64,000 bases of DNA from Verrucomicrobiota bacterium (GCA_022711435.1 JAKLFB010000002.1:230830-294829); one strand, 5' to 3'; shown: positions 9,368-18,886, counted from the stretch's first letter. Notes: generated from the letters alone by a model not told the origin. Numbers and translations: made by a program.

Positions 9368-10669
9368 TTATCGGTGCCAGGGCGCCCGCATGGCGCGGCT
9401 CAGCATCCGGTTGGCGTCTTCGCTGTTGAGAAAACGTTCGGCCGCCGGATCCCAGCGCAGCGATCGGCCGAGCCGGAGGCAGATATTGGCGATCTGGCAG
9501 ATGCTGATCGCTCGGTGGGCGGTCTCGGGATGGCAGACCGTGAGCGTGCGCGCTCGGATGGCATCGACGAAATTGCGGATATGGTTGCCGGTGTCAGCCC
9601 ACGACTGGCCGATGGCGCCCCGCAGCCCGAGAATCGAGGCCGGCTCGGCTGTCACCTCGTTGGTCTCGTCATCGACCTGGATCCAGCCCTGGTCGCCGAT
9701 GAACCGGATGAAGCGCTCCTTGAAAGCGCCCTGCTGGCGGATGACGCCGGTGACGCCGTTGGCGTAGCGGCAGCGGACCTCGCCGCGCACCGGAGTCTCG
9801 CTGTAGGCGTCGGCGGGAAACTCGGCGGCGCCCTCGTAATCGATCGGGCCGGTGCCGTCAGTCTGCAGCGCAAGCTGCATCAAATCGGTGTAATGGCAGC
9901 CCATGTCCGTAATGATGCCTTCCGCGGTATCCCAGAAATACTGCCAGCCGTTCACATGGGCCCAGCAGAACGGCCGCCACGGGGTCTGGCCCAGCCACAT
10001 CCCGTAATCGAACCCGGCCGGCACAGGCTCGGATCTCTGATGCCCGATGACCGGCCCTTGCCAGACCTGCATGAGGACGGTGTGGACGCGCCCCACCAGG
10101 CCGCGGCGGACCGCCTCGGCCATGAACTGGTAGGACTCGACGCTGCGGCGCTGGTGGCCCGCCTGGTAGACCGTGCCAAGCCGGCGCGTGACATCCACCA
10201 GGGCGCGCCCCTCCGCCACGGTCAGGCTGACGGGCTTCTCGGAGTAAACGTCCTTGCCCGCCTGGGCCGCCAGGATCGATCCGAGCCCGTGCCAGCGGTT
10301 GCCCGTCGCGATGAACACTGCGTCCACATCCGGCCGCGCCAGCAGCTCCCGGAAATCGTGATGGGTCTCGCAATCCCCATTCCGATAAAATCCGTCCACC
10401 TGAGCCTTGCCCGCCGCGAGCCGGTCCGCTCGACAGTCGCACACCGCCCGCACGTTCAGCTCCCCGAACTGCATGAAGTGCGGGAGAATCGCCCGCGCGC
10501 GATTGCCAAAGCCAAACACGCCCATCCCGATGCGGCTGCCGGGCGCCACCGCACCGCCCCGGCCTAGGACCGAAGACGGCACGATCAGCGGCGAGACCGC
10601 CCACCCGGCCAAGCCCGACAGGAATTGGCGCCGCGTCCAACGGAAGGACCGAAAAAAGTTCTTTCTCAT
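9368..10669 (-). CDS. Tat-exported Gfo/Idh/MocA family oxidoreductase
   Basis: This is a 433-residue NAD(P)-dependent dehydrogenase-like protein. The chosen ATG at 10669 gives a twin-arginine signal (RWTRRQFLSGLAG) followed by a hydrophobic stretch, typical of the periplasmic Gfo/Idh proteins abundant in Verrucomicrobia and Planctomycetes. The Rossmann dinucleotide motif is GVFGFGNRAR, followed by the family's EKPVSLTVAEG segment, in which the Lys is usually catalytic, and DMGCHYTDLMQLAL in the C-terminal domain. The substrate is probably a sugar or sugar acid and cannot be named. An upstream in-frame extension to 10876 lacks a plausible signal and was not used. The gene is divergent from the amino-acid permease. 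Confidence 0.88.
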   Translation of the reverse strand: MRKNFFRSFRWTRRQFLSGLAGWAVSPLIVPSSVLGRGGAVAPGSRIGMGVFGFGNRARAILPHFMQFGELNVRAVCDCRADRLAAGKAQVDGFYRNGDCETHHDFRELLARPDVDAVFIATGNRWHGLGSILAAQAGKDVYSEKPVSLTVAEGRALVDVTRRLGTVYQAGHQRRSVESYQFMAEAVRRGLVGRVHTVLMQVWQGPVIGHQRSEPVPAGFDYGMWLGQTPWRPFCWAHVNGWQYFWDTAEGIITDMGCHYTDLMQLALQTDGTGPIDYEGAAEFPADAYSETPVRGEVRCRYANGVTGVIRQQGAFKERFIRFIGDQGWIQVDDETNEVTAEPASILGLRGAIGQSWADTGNHIRNFVDAIRARTLTVCHPETAHRAISICQIANICLRLGRSLRWDPAAERFLNSEDANRMLSRAMRAPWHR

Positions 10670-11009
10670 GCGTTCCCATCCGGGCCGCCGCACCCCCGGC
10701 CGCGCCTCCTGGAATGCCACTCCCCGGTGCGCTCCCGGGCCGGCGGTGGCCCGCTGGCTGAATCCGCTCCCAGTGTGCCAAGACTCGACCTCAAGGCAAG
10801 CTCCGGTTCCAACACGGATCCGCCTTGAAGCCGGTCGATCGGCGCATCCACGCCGGCGCCGAACCTTCGGAAACATCCCGGCGCGCAGCGAGGGCTCCCG
10901 GCGGGAATGGGAACACGAATGTCAAATATTTAGATGCGACCCCATTGCCCTTCTTCGGGCTGGATTCGGCCGGCGATCTCTGGTTTGCTGGGCAGGCAGC
11001 ATCGATATT
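10670..11009. other. Divergent intergenic region, no gene seen
   Basis: The 340 bases lie between the divergent oxidoreductase and permease genes. They must hold both promoters, but no good -35/-10 pair was found. The tract is less GC-rich near 10920-10935 (ATTTAGATG). No protein or RNA gene was recognised. Confidence 0.4.
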
Positions 11010-12326
11010 ATGAACACGGCGCCCAAGAAAGAGCTCACGCTCCTGGACTGCATCGGCCTGATTGTCGGCATCATCGTGGGGACGGGGATCTATCTGGTGG
11101 TGCCCGACGTCGCGAAGGGCGCCGCGGGAGCGGCGGGGTTCCTGGGCATCTGGATCCTGGGCGGCCTGCTCTCGCTGTGCGGCGCGCTGGGCTACGCCGA
11201 GCTGGCAACCGCCTACCCGGAAGAGGGCGGGGATTACGCCTATCTGACGCGCGCCTACGGGCGATGGGCCGGGTTCCTGTTCGGCTGGATCCAGCTGGCC
11301 ATCGTGCGCCCCGGGGACATCGCGGTGATGGCGTTCGCGTTCGCGAAATACGCGGCGGTGATCCTGGGCCTATCGACCGCGGCATCCGGCGCGATGCAGG
11401 AGCGGCTGACGGCGTGCGCCGCGGTGGTGGCACTGACCGCCATCCACATCGCGGGCGTGCGCCAGGGGAAATGGACCCAGAACATCCTGACGCTGGTCAA
11501 GGTGGTCGGCTTGGGATTGATTGTCACGGTGGCGTGGCTGGCGCCGCGCGAGGGATCGGCCGCGGCGGCAGCAGCCGGCCCGCTGCCTGCCAGCCTGGCC
11601 CTGATCCTGGTCCTCTTCACGTTCGGCGGCTGGAACGAGATGGCTTACGTGGCGGCCGAGGTGCGCCACCCGGAGCGCAACATCCGGCGCGCCCTGATCC
11701 TGGGGACGCTTGCGGTGACCGGCCTCTACCTCCTCGTCAACGCCGCGTTCCTGTTCGCCCTCGGCTATCCGGGGCTGACGCAGTCCAAGGCGGTGGGTGC
11801 GGACGTCGTGTCTCGAGTGTTTCCGCACGCAGCCGGATCGCTGGTCAGCGGGCTGATCTGTCTGTCGGCGCTGGGGGCGGTCAGCGGGCTGATCTTCACC
11901 GGGGCGCGCATCTCCTACGCGATGGGGCGGGACCACCGTCTGTTCGCCCCCCTGGGCCGGTGGAACGACCGGACCGGCACCCCGCTGGGAGCGCTCATCG
12001 GCCAGGCCGCCATCGCCATCGCCCTGATCCTGCTGCTCGGCTCGTTCATCGACACCCTCATCTACACCGCGGCGCCGGTCTATCTGTTCTACCTGGCCAG
12101 CAACCTCGCCGTGATTGTGCTGCGCTGGAAAGATCCCGCCACCGCGCGCCCCTACCGGGTCCTGGGCTATCCGATCACGCCCCTGGTGTTTTGCGGGACC
12201 TGCGCCTTTCTGATCTACAGCGCGGTGATGTACAAGCCGCAGGTGGCGCTGGCGGCGTTGGGCATCCTTGCGGCCGGGCTGCCGGTCTTCTGGCTCAGCA
12301 ACCGGCTGGGCCGGCCTCGGACCTGA
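11010..12326 (+). CDS. APC-superfamily amino-acid permease
   Basis: This 438-residue integral membrane transporter of the amino acid-polyamine-organocation family is probably of the LAT/SteT type. The first helix carries the substrate-binding signature GIIVGTGIYLVV, and about 12 hydrophobic helices follow. PEEGGDYAYLTRAYGRWAGF in the loop to helix 3 and the FxFGGWNEMAYVAAEVRHPERN segment fit the family. The start at ATG 11010 was chosen because the family motif begins 15-20 residues later. The open frame upstream is arginine-rich and without similarity. No transport partner is encoded nearby, and the substrate is unknown. Confidence 0.9.
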   Translation: MNTAPKKELTLLDCIGLIVGIIVGTGIYLVVPDVAKGAAGAAGFLGIWILGGLLSLCGALGYAELATAYPEEGGDYAYLTRAYGRWAGFLFGWIQLAIVRPGDIAVMAFAFAKYAAVILGLSTAASGAMQERLTACAAVVALTAIHIAGVRQGKWTQNILTLVKVVGLGLIVTVAWLAPREGSAAAAAAGPLPASLALILVLFTFGGWNEMAYVAAEVRHPERNIRRALILGTLAVTGLYLLVNAAFLFALGYPGLTQSKAVGADVVSRVFPHAAGSLVSGLICLSALGAVSGLIFTGARISYAMGRDHRLFAPLGRWNDRTGTPLGALIGQAAIAIALILLLGSFIDTLIYTAAPVYLFYLASNLAVIVLRWKDPATARPYRVLGYPITPLVFCGTCAFLIYSAVMYKPQVALAALGILAAGLPVFWLSNRLGRPRT

Positions 12327-12421
12327 TCTCGGCGATAGCGGGCAGCGCCCCGCGCGCCGCTCAATGGCCAGCTCCTGAGTGAAAGCACGCCTTGACATCG
12401 AGATTGTCGCGATTGCGCGAA

Positions 12422-12667
12422 ATGACTAGAAATGGACTCGCGATGCTCGATGATCTGATGAGCGAGGAATGGCAGGAGTGGTTGGATCACACGCCCCTGG
12501 AGCGTTTCCGGCGGAGCGAGAAGATCTTCGCTCAGTATTTGGCGATAGGAGGAAGCCTTGATCCCGACCCCGATCCGACAAGTCCTTTCGACTTTCCAGA
12601 AGAATGGCGTCCAGGCGCTTCTCATGGGCGGGCAGGCCTGCGTGTTTTACGGCGCGGCGCAAGTTAG
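12422..12667 (+). CDS. Small acidic partner protein of a nucleotidyltransferase module
   Basis: This 81-residue protein contains EEWQEWLDHTPLERFRRSEK, then YLAIGGSLDPDPDPTSPFDF and an arginine-rich end (GRAGLRVLRRGAS). From memory, proteins with 'YLxLGGSLxPDPDxxSPF' and 'GRxGVRVLRR' are encoded immediately upstream of small AbiEii-like nucleotidyltransferases in Verrucomicrobia and other phyla. Here too the next gene starts inside this one in a different frame. The pair resembles a toxin-antitoxin arrangement, but the function is not established. ATG 12422 was preferred to a TTG at 12392. This half of the pair appears intact while the partner is truncated. Confidence 0.6.
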   Translation: MTRNGLAMLDDLMSEEWQEWLDHTPLERFRRSEKIFAQYLAIGGSLDPDPDPTSPFDFPEEWRPGASHGRAGLRVLRRGAS

Positions 12668-12770
12668 CAAAGACGTCGATCTGTTTTTGCTGGCGGATCG
12701 CGCCTATGGGGCGCCATTGCGCCGCGAGATGGAAGCCTTCCGCCGCCAGGAACGCGGCGGAAGGCCGTAA
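12558..12770 (+). pseudogene. Truncated nucleotidyltransferase (AbiEii-like remnant)
   Basis: A TTG start with a very strong Shine-Dalgarno sequence (AGGAGG, six bases upstream) begins a protein with FQKNGVQALLMGGQACVFYG and SKDVDLFLLADR. This is the GG...DxD core of minimal DNA-polymerase-beta-type nucleotidyltransferases. The family normally continues for another 130-200 residues, but here the frame becomes unrelated after about residue 60 and stops at 12770, a few bases from the end of the convergent gene. The C-terminal part is therefore lost. The start lies inside the upstream partner gene (110-base overlap in another frame), as expected for coupled two-gene modules. Confidence 0.65.
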
Positions 12771-12787
12771 GCCGTTGGCCCGAGCCT

Positions 12788-15703
12788 TTACGGCCTTTGG
12801 ACGCGGTAGAACTTGATGCCGCTGGCGGCAACGGTCTGCGGGTTGTTCTGGCTGGCGGCCGGGCTCCACGGGCCGGTCACAGCGGGCGCTTCGTAGAGCG
12901 TGCCGCCGCCCGTCCACCCGATCGTGAGCATCCCGTTCTGGAGGGCGACGGGATCGAATCGGATCTCCGTCGGCAGCTCGATCTTCATCACCCAGCGGAT
13001 CGCAGCATCGAACAGGGCGATGCCCACGTCATTGTAGGATGCAGCGCCGTCGTTGCCGGTGAATCCGATATGGACGCGGCGGGCGGGATGGGTGAAGAAC
13101 GTGTCCGTGCCGTCGGCGATCTGTGCGCCTTCCTCGATGGCGAACAGCGAGCAGTGGTTGGCGTTGGCGGGGGAGACGGCGATGGGCGTGCCATTGGCGG
13201 GGATCACCCCGTAATGCAGCATGGTCGGAGAGGTGCAGAAGGCATGGAGCCCGGCCGAGAGGCCGGCCGCCATCGGATGGTTCGTGTTGACGATCGAGAC
13301 CTGGCTGGTGGTGGCGCCGTTGCCGGTCTTGCCGCTGTACGGGTAATCCACCATCCGGAAATCATCGAGGTTGGCGGCCTCCCAATTGACCAGCGGGATG
13401 GGGAGGACCTCGAAGTCGTCATTGGCCGGGCCGCCGCTGTTGACGGTCGATGAGTTGAGGACGAGAACGCAGTCCTGCGCGCTGTTGGTGGTCACGGCGT
13501 TATCCGCCACCACGGTGACATCGAGTCCGAACTCGGACGCCAGACGGGTCCGGATCCAGCCGTCGGCGGGATTGACCGTTCCGCCGCCGGTGATCATGAG
13601 GGCCTTGCGGCCGGCCTTGGTGGCAAAGTCCCAGGTCCCGACCGCCCCGGCGCAATCGATCTCGACGTGGATGGCCTTGCCTGCGCTGAACGGGGTTGCG
13701 GGTGTGTAGGTGAGAAGGGTCTCGCTCCCGGAGGGGCTGCTGCTGTAGGTGACGGGCTGTCCATTGACCTTGAGCGCGGGAACCACGGCGCCCAGGTTGG
13801 CAATCGCGACCTGGATGGGCGAATTGAGCTCGACGCCGGTGGCGCCCTGCTCGGGGCTGACCCGTGTGACATAAGGCCGGGTGGGCACGTTCAGCGAGCG
13901 CCACGCCCGAACCGCTTGCGGCTGCGTCCGATCGTTGATCAGCGTCCGCTGGCTGGTGTTGGTGGGCGAGGACGAGAAGAACTCGAGCAACCCGACCGAG
14001 TCGTACTGGGCGAGCACGAGCCGGACGGAATAGAGGCCGTTGGTCTCGACATAGACGGCGGTGGCCTTTTCGGTGGCGCCGGCATTCGTGTCGAAACGGA
14101 TGATGCCCTTGCGGAAGACGTCGCGGGCATCGTTGGGATGGATGGCCAGCTCGACGCCGTCGTCGTTGTGCACGCCCAGGACATGCCATCCGGCGGCGAG
14201 CTCGATGAACGCCAGAACCTCGATCGAGAAGCTTCGGCCGTTGGTATAGTCGATGTAGGTGTCGTCCCGGGAGCCGGGCAGGCCCGGGAAATTGGCGTCT
14301 GGCTGGCCGGTGGTGGCGGTGAAAAAGCCGATTTCGTAGGCCGATCCATACGTGGCGTCGGCGCTGTAGTTGATGACGGCGGCCTCGTTGAAGGTGCCGT
14401 CGGGATTGACCTTGAACCCGACCCATCCGTACCAATCGACCGCCGTATTGGTGGTGGTGACCACCATGTTGAGGTAGGGCTGGCTGGTGGCCGGATCGAT
14501 CAGCAGATTGGCCAGGTGCGCGTTGGCGCGCGCGACGGTCGACGAGAGCAGAACGCTATAGGGCGCCTGGACGATCTTGCCCTGGAAGCCGGGCGCGGAG
14601 GAATTCATCGAGCTCATCGGGTAGGCCGAGGCGGCGGGCAGGGTGACGTAATTCAGGGCGGTGAACTGCCATGTGTTGGTATAGGCCAGACCGGTGGTGT
14701 CCTGGAACCGGAGCTGCACCGTGTGGGTCGAGCCGCCCGGGAACAGGGCGGTCGAATCCCACGTCGCGGTCGTGATGGCCGCCTGCTTCACGATCTGGAG
14801 CGGGGCTAGATTCTGGCCATCGAGGGTGAGGGTGATGCTGTTGGTGTCGACGATCATCGGGGCGCCGTCCTGGAGCGTGGCCGAAATGTCGGTGTCCGGC
14901 AGCACGCCGGCCGCGGAGGTCGCTGGCGTCACGCTCACGATCGAGGGAGGATAGACGCTGCTCAGGGACGATTCGGCCGGGCCCACCTCGTAGGGATCGA
15001 TCGCCGGCAGGCTCGACAGCCGCAACGCCAGGGCGTCCAGCGCGCAGCCGTCCTCGCGATAGGTGATCCGGATCGTGTAGAAGCCGGGGGCGGCGATCGT
15101 CCAGACGGGATCGCCGGTGGTGACGCTGTCGGCGGTGACGATCTCCGGCTCGCCATCGGCGCGCCAGTAGCCGCTGAACGTCCCGGTCACCCATGCGTCA
15201 GGGATCTCGTAGCGGTACCAGTCGGCCTGAGCGCCGCCGACGCCGTCCCGGAGCTCGAGGATTTGAGCGTAGATCGAGTTAGCCCGGGAATCGATTGCCG
15301 CCCACCGCAGAAAAAGCCGATAAGTGCCGGGAGTGGCGATCCGGATCCGGAAATCCAGATGCGGATCCGCATCGACCGTGGCGACCGTGTTATGGATGTA
15401 GTCGCTGCCCTGGATATCGGGCAGGGCGTGCATGTATTTCCCGCCCCGCGCCTCCGTGTAAACGGGGGTGAAGTCGTTGGGATTGAGCAGCCCGTCCTCG
15501 TCCGGGGCGATATGCCAGTACCGGCCGCCGGCGGCGGCCTTCGTCCGCGTGTCGAAGTGCTCTGCCTCGATCACCACCTGGCCGTCCACCTCCTGGTAGA
15601 CAGCCCCCTGCAGCGAGGAGAATGCGAACGGACCTCCGAGCATCGCCGCCAGCATCGCCGCGGCTCGGATCGGAAAACGAGAGATGGTTTTCATGGAATT
15701 CAT
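12788..15703 (-). CDS. Large secreted protein: carbohydrate-binding, PA14-like and ThuA-like domains
   Basis: This protein of about 970 residues has a signal peptide (MKTISRFPIRAAAMLAAMLG...). The N-terminal 200 residues (VVIEAEHFDTR, GTYRLFLRWAAID) look like a beta-sandwich carbohydrate-binding module. Ig-like/Big domains follow (PPSIVSVTPATSAAGV), then a PA14-like segment (GWHVLGVHNDDGVELAI) and another Ig-like domain (VSPEQGATGVELNSPI). A ThuA/glutamine-amidotransferase-like domain (KALMITGGG, NTNHPMAAGLSAG) comes next. The C-terminal module (GGTLYEAPAVTGPWSP, FYRVQRP) recurs in secreted Verrucomicrobia proteins and may serve sorting or binding. Starts at 15694 and 15703 are both possible. 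It is probably an extracellular glycan-binding or glycan-degrading protein. No catalytic residue can be assigned. Confidence 0.75.
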   Translation of the reverse strand: MNSMKTISRFPIRAAAMLAAMLGGPFAFSSLQGAVYQEVDGQVVIEAEHFDTRTKAAAGGRYWHIAPDEDGLLNPNDFTPVYTEARGGKYMHALPDIQGSDYIHNTVATVDADPHLDFRIRIATPGTYRLFLRWAAIDSRANSIYAQILELRDGVGGAQADWYRYEIPDAWVTGTFSGYWRADGEPEIVTADSVTTGDPVWTIAAPGFYTIRITYREDGCALDALALRLSSLPAIDPYEVGPAESSLSSVYPPSIVSVTPATSAAGVLPDTDISATLQDGAPMIVDTNSITLTLDGQNLAPLQIVKQAAITTATWDSTALFPGGSTHTVQLRFQDTTGLAYTNTWQFTALNYVTLPAASAYPMSSMNSSAPGFQGKIVQAPYSVLLSSTVARANAHLANLLIDPATSQPYLNMVVTTTNTAVDWYGWVGFKVNPDGTFNEAAVINYSADATYGSAYEIGFFTATTGQPDANFPGLPGSRDDTYIDYTNGRSFSIEVLAFIELAAGWHVLGVHNDDGVELAIHPNDARDVFRKGIIRFDTNAGATEKATAVYVETNGLYSVRLVLAQYDSVGLLEFFSSSPTNTSQRTLINDRTQPQAVRAWRSLNVPTRPYVTRVSPEQGATGVELNSPIQVAIANLGAVVPALKVNGQPVTYSSSPSGSETLLTYTPATPFSAGKAIHVEIDCAGAVGTWDFATKAGRKALMITGGGTVNPADGWIRTRLASEFGLDVTVVADNAVTTNSAQDCVLVLNSSTVNSGGPANDDFEVLPIPLVNWEAANLDDFRMVDYPYSGKTGNGATTSQVSIVNTNHPMAAGLSAGLHAFCTSPTMLHYGVIPANGTPIAVSPANANHCSLFAIEEGAQIADGTDTFFTHPARRVHIGFTGNDGAASYNDVGIALFDAAIRWVMKIELPTEIRFDPVALQNGMLTIGWTGGGTLYEAPAVTGPWSPAASQNNPQTVAASGIKFYRVQRP

Positions 15704-15859
15704 GGATCCGGACAGTGTCATCCGGAATTGAGGTTGCGCTGCATCGGCGTTGTAATGGTCGGCGAAATTGTCGGCCATCCGGGGGGGGCCGTCCATGAGT
15801 TTCTCCGTAAATGAGTTGAGATTTTCGCGCAGCGGGCGGCCGGGCGGATGCGATGGGCC

Positions 15860-15888
15860 TTGTCAGGCCGATAGGGATGGCCTAGATT
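15860..15888 (+). promoter_or_regulatory. Sigma-70-type promoter for the exported 628-aa protein
   Basis: TTGTCA (15860-15865) and TAGATT (15883-15888) are separated by exactly 17 bases. The expected start of transcription near 15895 leaves a short leader with an AAAGGAAA Shine-Dalgarno sequence before the ATG at 15911. Confidence 0.6.
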
Positions 15889-15910
15889 GGCGGCCGAAAA
15901 GGAAACCTGA

Positions 15911-17797
15911 ATGAAATTACGACTGACTTTACCGGTGCTGTTGGCCGTGGGGCTGGGGACGGTTCTGGCTGCTGTTCCTCCGCCCGATCAATTGCTGCCT
16001 TCGGATGCGCTGGCGATGTGGACGGTGCCGGATTGGAGCCGGGCGGGTGCGGCGCTATCGGCCTCGCCCTCGGGCCGGCTGTGGCAGGATCCCTCGATGC
16101 AGGCGTTCAAGGCGAAGGTGATGGCCCAGTTCGAGTCGATGCGCAAGCCGCTCGAGTCGGAGCTGGGCGTTTCGTGGGCCCAGTACGCCGCGCTGTTGAA
16201 GGGGCAGGTGACGTGGGCGCTGACCCGGCTGGACCCGACCAGCGATCGGCCCAGCCTGGATTGGGTGGGGGTGTTGGATGCCGGCGACCAGGGCGACCGG
16301 CTCAAACAGAACCTCGCCGAACTGCGCCAGAAATGGACCGACAGCGGCAAGACGCTCCGGACTCGGAAGGTGCGGGACGTCGAGTTCATGGAGCTGACGT
16401 TCACCGGCCAGGACATCCAGGCGGTCTTCCGGAGGGCGTTCGGCAAGGAGAGCGATTCCGCCGATACCGGCGGCGGTTCGACCGACAAGATGACCCTCCT
16501 GGTCGGCCAGTCCCAGTCTGCGCTGCTGATCGGCACGGCGGAGTCCGACCTGGAGAAGATCCTCGCCCGCCTCGGGGGCGGCTCGGTGCGCGGCCTGGCC
16601 GACGAGCCTGAGTTCCAGAGCCGCATGGGGATGTTCCGCCAAAGCATGGCCTACGGCTGGATCAACCTCAAGACGCTGGTCGCCATGGCCAAGTCCGAGA
16701 TCATCAAGCAGAGCGGCAGCATGGCGGCGAACCCGATGATGCCCTCGCCGGACAAGCTGCTGGGCGCGTTGGGCATCGAGGGGCTCAAGTCGCTGTCCGC
16801 GTGCATGGATATCTCCGCCGACGGCACGCTGGCCCAGTTCTTTGTCGGCGCGCCGGAAGCGGAGCGCCGGGGGATCGTCAAGCTGCTGGCGCCCCAGCCC
16901 AAGAGCACGGAGCCGCCCCCGTTTGTGGCGGGAGACGTGCTCAATTACGGCCGGTGGCGGCTGGACGTGCCCAAGACATGGGAGGGCATCGAGAACACCC
17001 TCAAGGAAGTCAGCCCGCAGGCGTTTGCGTTTCTCCAGGGCATCATGGCCATGGCCGGCAAGGACAAGGATCCGAACTTCGATCTCCGGACGCTGCTCAT
17101 CGGCAACCTGGGCGACGATTTCATCACCTATCAGAAGCTCCCGCGCGGCCGCACCATGGCCGAGCTGAGCTCGCCCCCGCAGCTCATGCTCGTCGGATCC
17201 CCGAAACCGGACGAGCTCATCGCGGCGCTGCGCAACGGCCTCTCCATGCTGATCCCGCCCTCGAACCCGATCCAGGAGCGCGAGTTTCAAGGCCGCCGCA
17301 TCTACAGCATTCCGATCCCGGACTTCGGCCTGGATGAGGACGCGCAAGACAGCGCCGGCCGGAAGATCAACCTGGCGGCCGGGGGCAGCTATCTGGCGGT
17401 GACCACGGATGAGGCCTTTCTTGAAGAATACCTGCGCAGCGGCGATCGACCGGCGAGCCCGCTGGCCCAGAACGGCGAGGTCAAGGAAGCCGCCACGAAG
17501 GTCGGCGGCTTCGGCACCGGCGTGCTCGGGTTCGAGAACTACCGCGAGTCGATGCGCGCCTTCGTCGAGACTGTCCAGAAGGATCCCGACGCCATCGGGC
17601 AGATGTTCGAGCAGGCCGGCGGCCACGAGGACATGGGCGGCAACCTGAAGCAGTGGCTCGATTTCTCCCTGCTGCCGCAGTTCGACAAGATCGCCAAATA
17701 CTTCAACATCTCGGTCTACACGGTGGCGACGACCGCGGATGGATTCGCCTTCAAGACGTTCCTGCCGGTCTCGGCCGAGTTTCGGTCGTCGCGATAG
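15911..17797 (+). CDS. Exported protein of unknown function, 628 aa
   Basis: The ATG at 15911 has a good ribosome site (AAGGAAAC) and gives a classical signal peptide (LTLPVLLAVGLGTVLAAVPP). The mature part is a long soluble protein with repeated 'LLIGTAESDLEKILARL' and 'YLAVTTDEAFLEEYLRSG' segments. These recall DUF3352-type periplasmic proteins found in Planctomycetes and Verrucomicrobia. The similarity is to overall pattern, not to any catalytic motif. It is transcribed alone from its own promoter and faces the lipid kinase gene across a hairpin. I do not recognise a defined function. Confidence 0.7.
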   Translation: MKLRLTLPVLLAVGLGTVLAAVPPPDQLLPSDALAMWTVPDWSRAGAALSASPSGRLWQDPSMQAFKAKVMAQFESMRKPLESELGVSWAQYAALLKGQVTWALTRLDPTSDRPSLDWVGVLDAGDQGDRLKQNLAELRQKWTDSGKTLRTRKVRDVEFMELTFTGQDIQAVFRRAFGKESDSADTGGGSTDKMTLLVGQSQSALLIGTAESDLEKILARLGGGSVRGLADEPEFQSRMGMFRQSMAYGWINLKTLVAMAKSEIIKQSGSMAANPMMPSPDKLLGALGIEGLKSLSACMDISADGTLAQFFVGAPEAERRGIVKLLAPQPKSTEPPPFVAGDVLNYGRWRLDVPKTWEGIENTLKEVSPQAFAFLQGIMAMAGKDKDPNFDLRTLLIGNLGDDFITYQKLPRGRTMAELSSPPQLMLVGSPKPDELIAALRNGLSMLIPPSNPIQEREFQGRRIYSIPIPDFGLDEDAQDSAGRKINLAAGGSYLAVTTDEAFLEEYLRSGDRPASPLAQNGEVKEAATKVGGFGTGVLGFENYRESMRAFVETVQKDPDAIGQMFEQAGGHEDMGGNLKQWLDFSLLPQFDKIAKYFNISVYTVATTADGFAFKTFLPVSAEFRSSR

Positions 17798-17803
17798 GGC
17801 CCG

Positions 17804-17822
17804 GCGCGGTCCGGGACCGCGC
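17804..17822. terminator. Hairpin between convergent genes
   Basis: Perfect seven-base arms GCGCGGT and ACCGCGC enclose a five-base loop between the stops of two convergent genes. No T tract follows on either strand, so it may be a weak bidirectional terminator or only a 3'-end stabiliser. Confidence 0.4.
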
Positions 17823-17836
17823 GAGCGCTGGCCTGC

Positions 17837-18733
17837 CTACGGCGTGATGAGCCGCAGGGCTTGCGGGCAGACGCGGATATCGGCAGGCAGCTGGCCAGCC
17901 CGCTCGCCATCGAGCTGCAGGGGGACGCGCTCCGCGCCTGTCAGGCGCACGCGCTCAGCCTGAAAGAACCGGGCGGCGCGCCGCGAAGGCGGCCGGCCCG
18001 CCAGCACCCGCGGCAGAAGCCCCAGCGCCGTGCACAAGCCCATCCGCGGAAACACGGTCAGATCCAGCCGCCCATCGGCCGGGTCGGCCTGCGGAAAGAT
18101 CGGGTGAGGCCCGCCATAGAACCGGCCGTTGCCGATGAGCACCAGCTGCGCCGGGCCGCGGAAGCTCTCGCACTCGACCATGATCGGCGCGGGCGTCTCG
18201 CGGAGCGCCCGCAGCCCGGCCAGGATATAGGCCGAATACGCATGCCGCTTCTTCACGCCCCAGTCGATCAGCTCCACCGCGCGCGCATCGGGCCCCGCCC
18301 CGGCCATCTGCGCGAAAAACCGGCGCACAGACGCGCCCGTTGTGTGGTGCGTGGATTCGAGGATGTCGATGCGCCGCTCCCGGCCGGCGCGGATGACTTC
18401 CCAGGCCTCGGGCCATCGGAGGGGCAGACGATGCTCGCGGGCGAAGACGTTGACGGATCCGATCGGGATCACGCCCAGGCGCGCGCGGGCGTATCCGTCG
18501 GGGGCCTGGCCAAGGCCGTTGAGGACCTCGTTCACGGTGCCGTCCCCGCCCGCCGCCACGACCAGGTCAAATCCGTCGCGGACCGCTTCCTCGGCGAGAG
18601 CGGCCGCGCTGCCGGGCGAGGAGGTGGCCTTGAGCACGCAGCCGGGGCCCAGGGTCCCCAGCGCGCTCCGCCACCGCCGGGCCTTCTCCCCCCGCGCGGC
18701 CGGGTTGAAAATGACGCAAATGGATCGATTCAT
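17837..18733 (-). CDS. Diacylglycerol kinase-family lipid kinase
   Basis: This 298-residue enzyme of the DgkB/YegS/BmrU family should phosphorylate a lipid such as diacylglycerol at the cytoplasmic face of the membrane. The start VIFNPAARGEKA and the nucleotide-binding signature VVAAGGDGTVNEVLNGLG are clear. IPIGSVNVFAREHRLP is the family's third conserved block, and DGRLDLTVFPRM is typical of the C-terminal half. ATG 18733 places the family motif at residue 7. An ATG at 18754 would add seven residues. It stands alone and convergent with the upstream exported protein. Confidence 0.88.
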   Translation of the reverse strand: MNRSICVIFNPAARGEKARRWRSALGTLGPGCVLKATSSPGSAAALAEEAVRDGFDLVVAAGGDGTVNEVLNGLGQAPDGYARARLGVIPIGSVNVFAREHRLPLRWPEAWEVIRAGRERRIDILESTHHTTGASVRRFFAQMAGAGPDARAVELIDWGVKKRHAYSAYILAGLRALRETPAPIMVECESFRGPAQLVLIGNGRFYGGPHPIFPQADPADGRLDLTVFPRMGLCTALGLLPRVLAGRPPSRRAARFFQAERVRLTGAERVPLQLDGERAGQLPADIRVCPQALRLITP

Positions 18734-18886
18734 GGCTCGGTCGCTCCGGCACATCGACCGCCTTTCGGGGCGCCGCCGGCCTCCGATCATCGGATGGCGG
18801 GCCGGGTTGTCAAGCCGGGGCCGCCCCGCGCGTTCGGCCCGGGCCGCAGCCATTGCTTTTCAGAGATTCTGGGGGATAATGACCCA

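Noticed and set aside
12762..12796. Hairpin GGCCGTAA/TTACGGCC as terminator
   Set aside because: The loop is 18 bases, no T tract follows, and it overlaps the end of the convergent gene. It is probably a remnant.
16055..17626. 523-codon open frame antisense to the exported 628-aa protein
   Set aside because: Shadow frame. The plus-strand gene has promoter, ribosome site and signal peptide.
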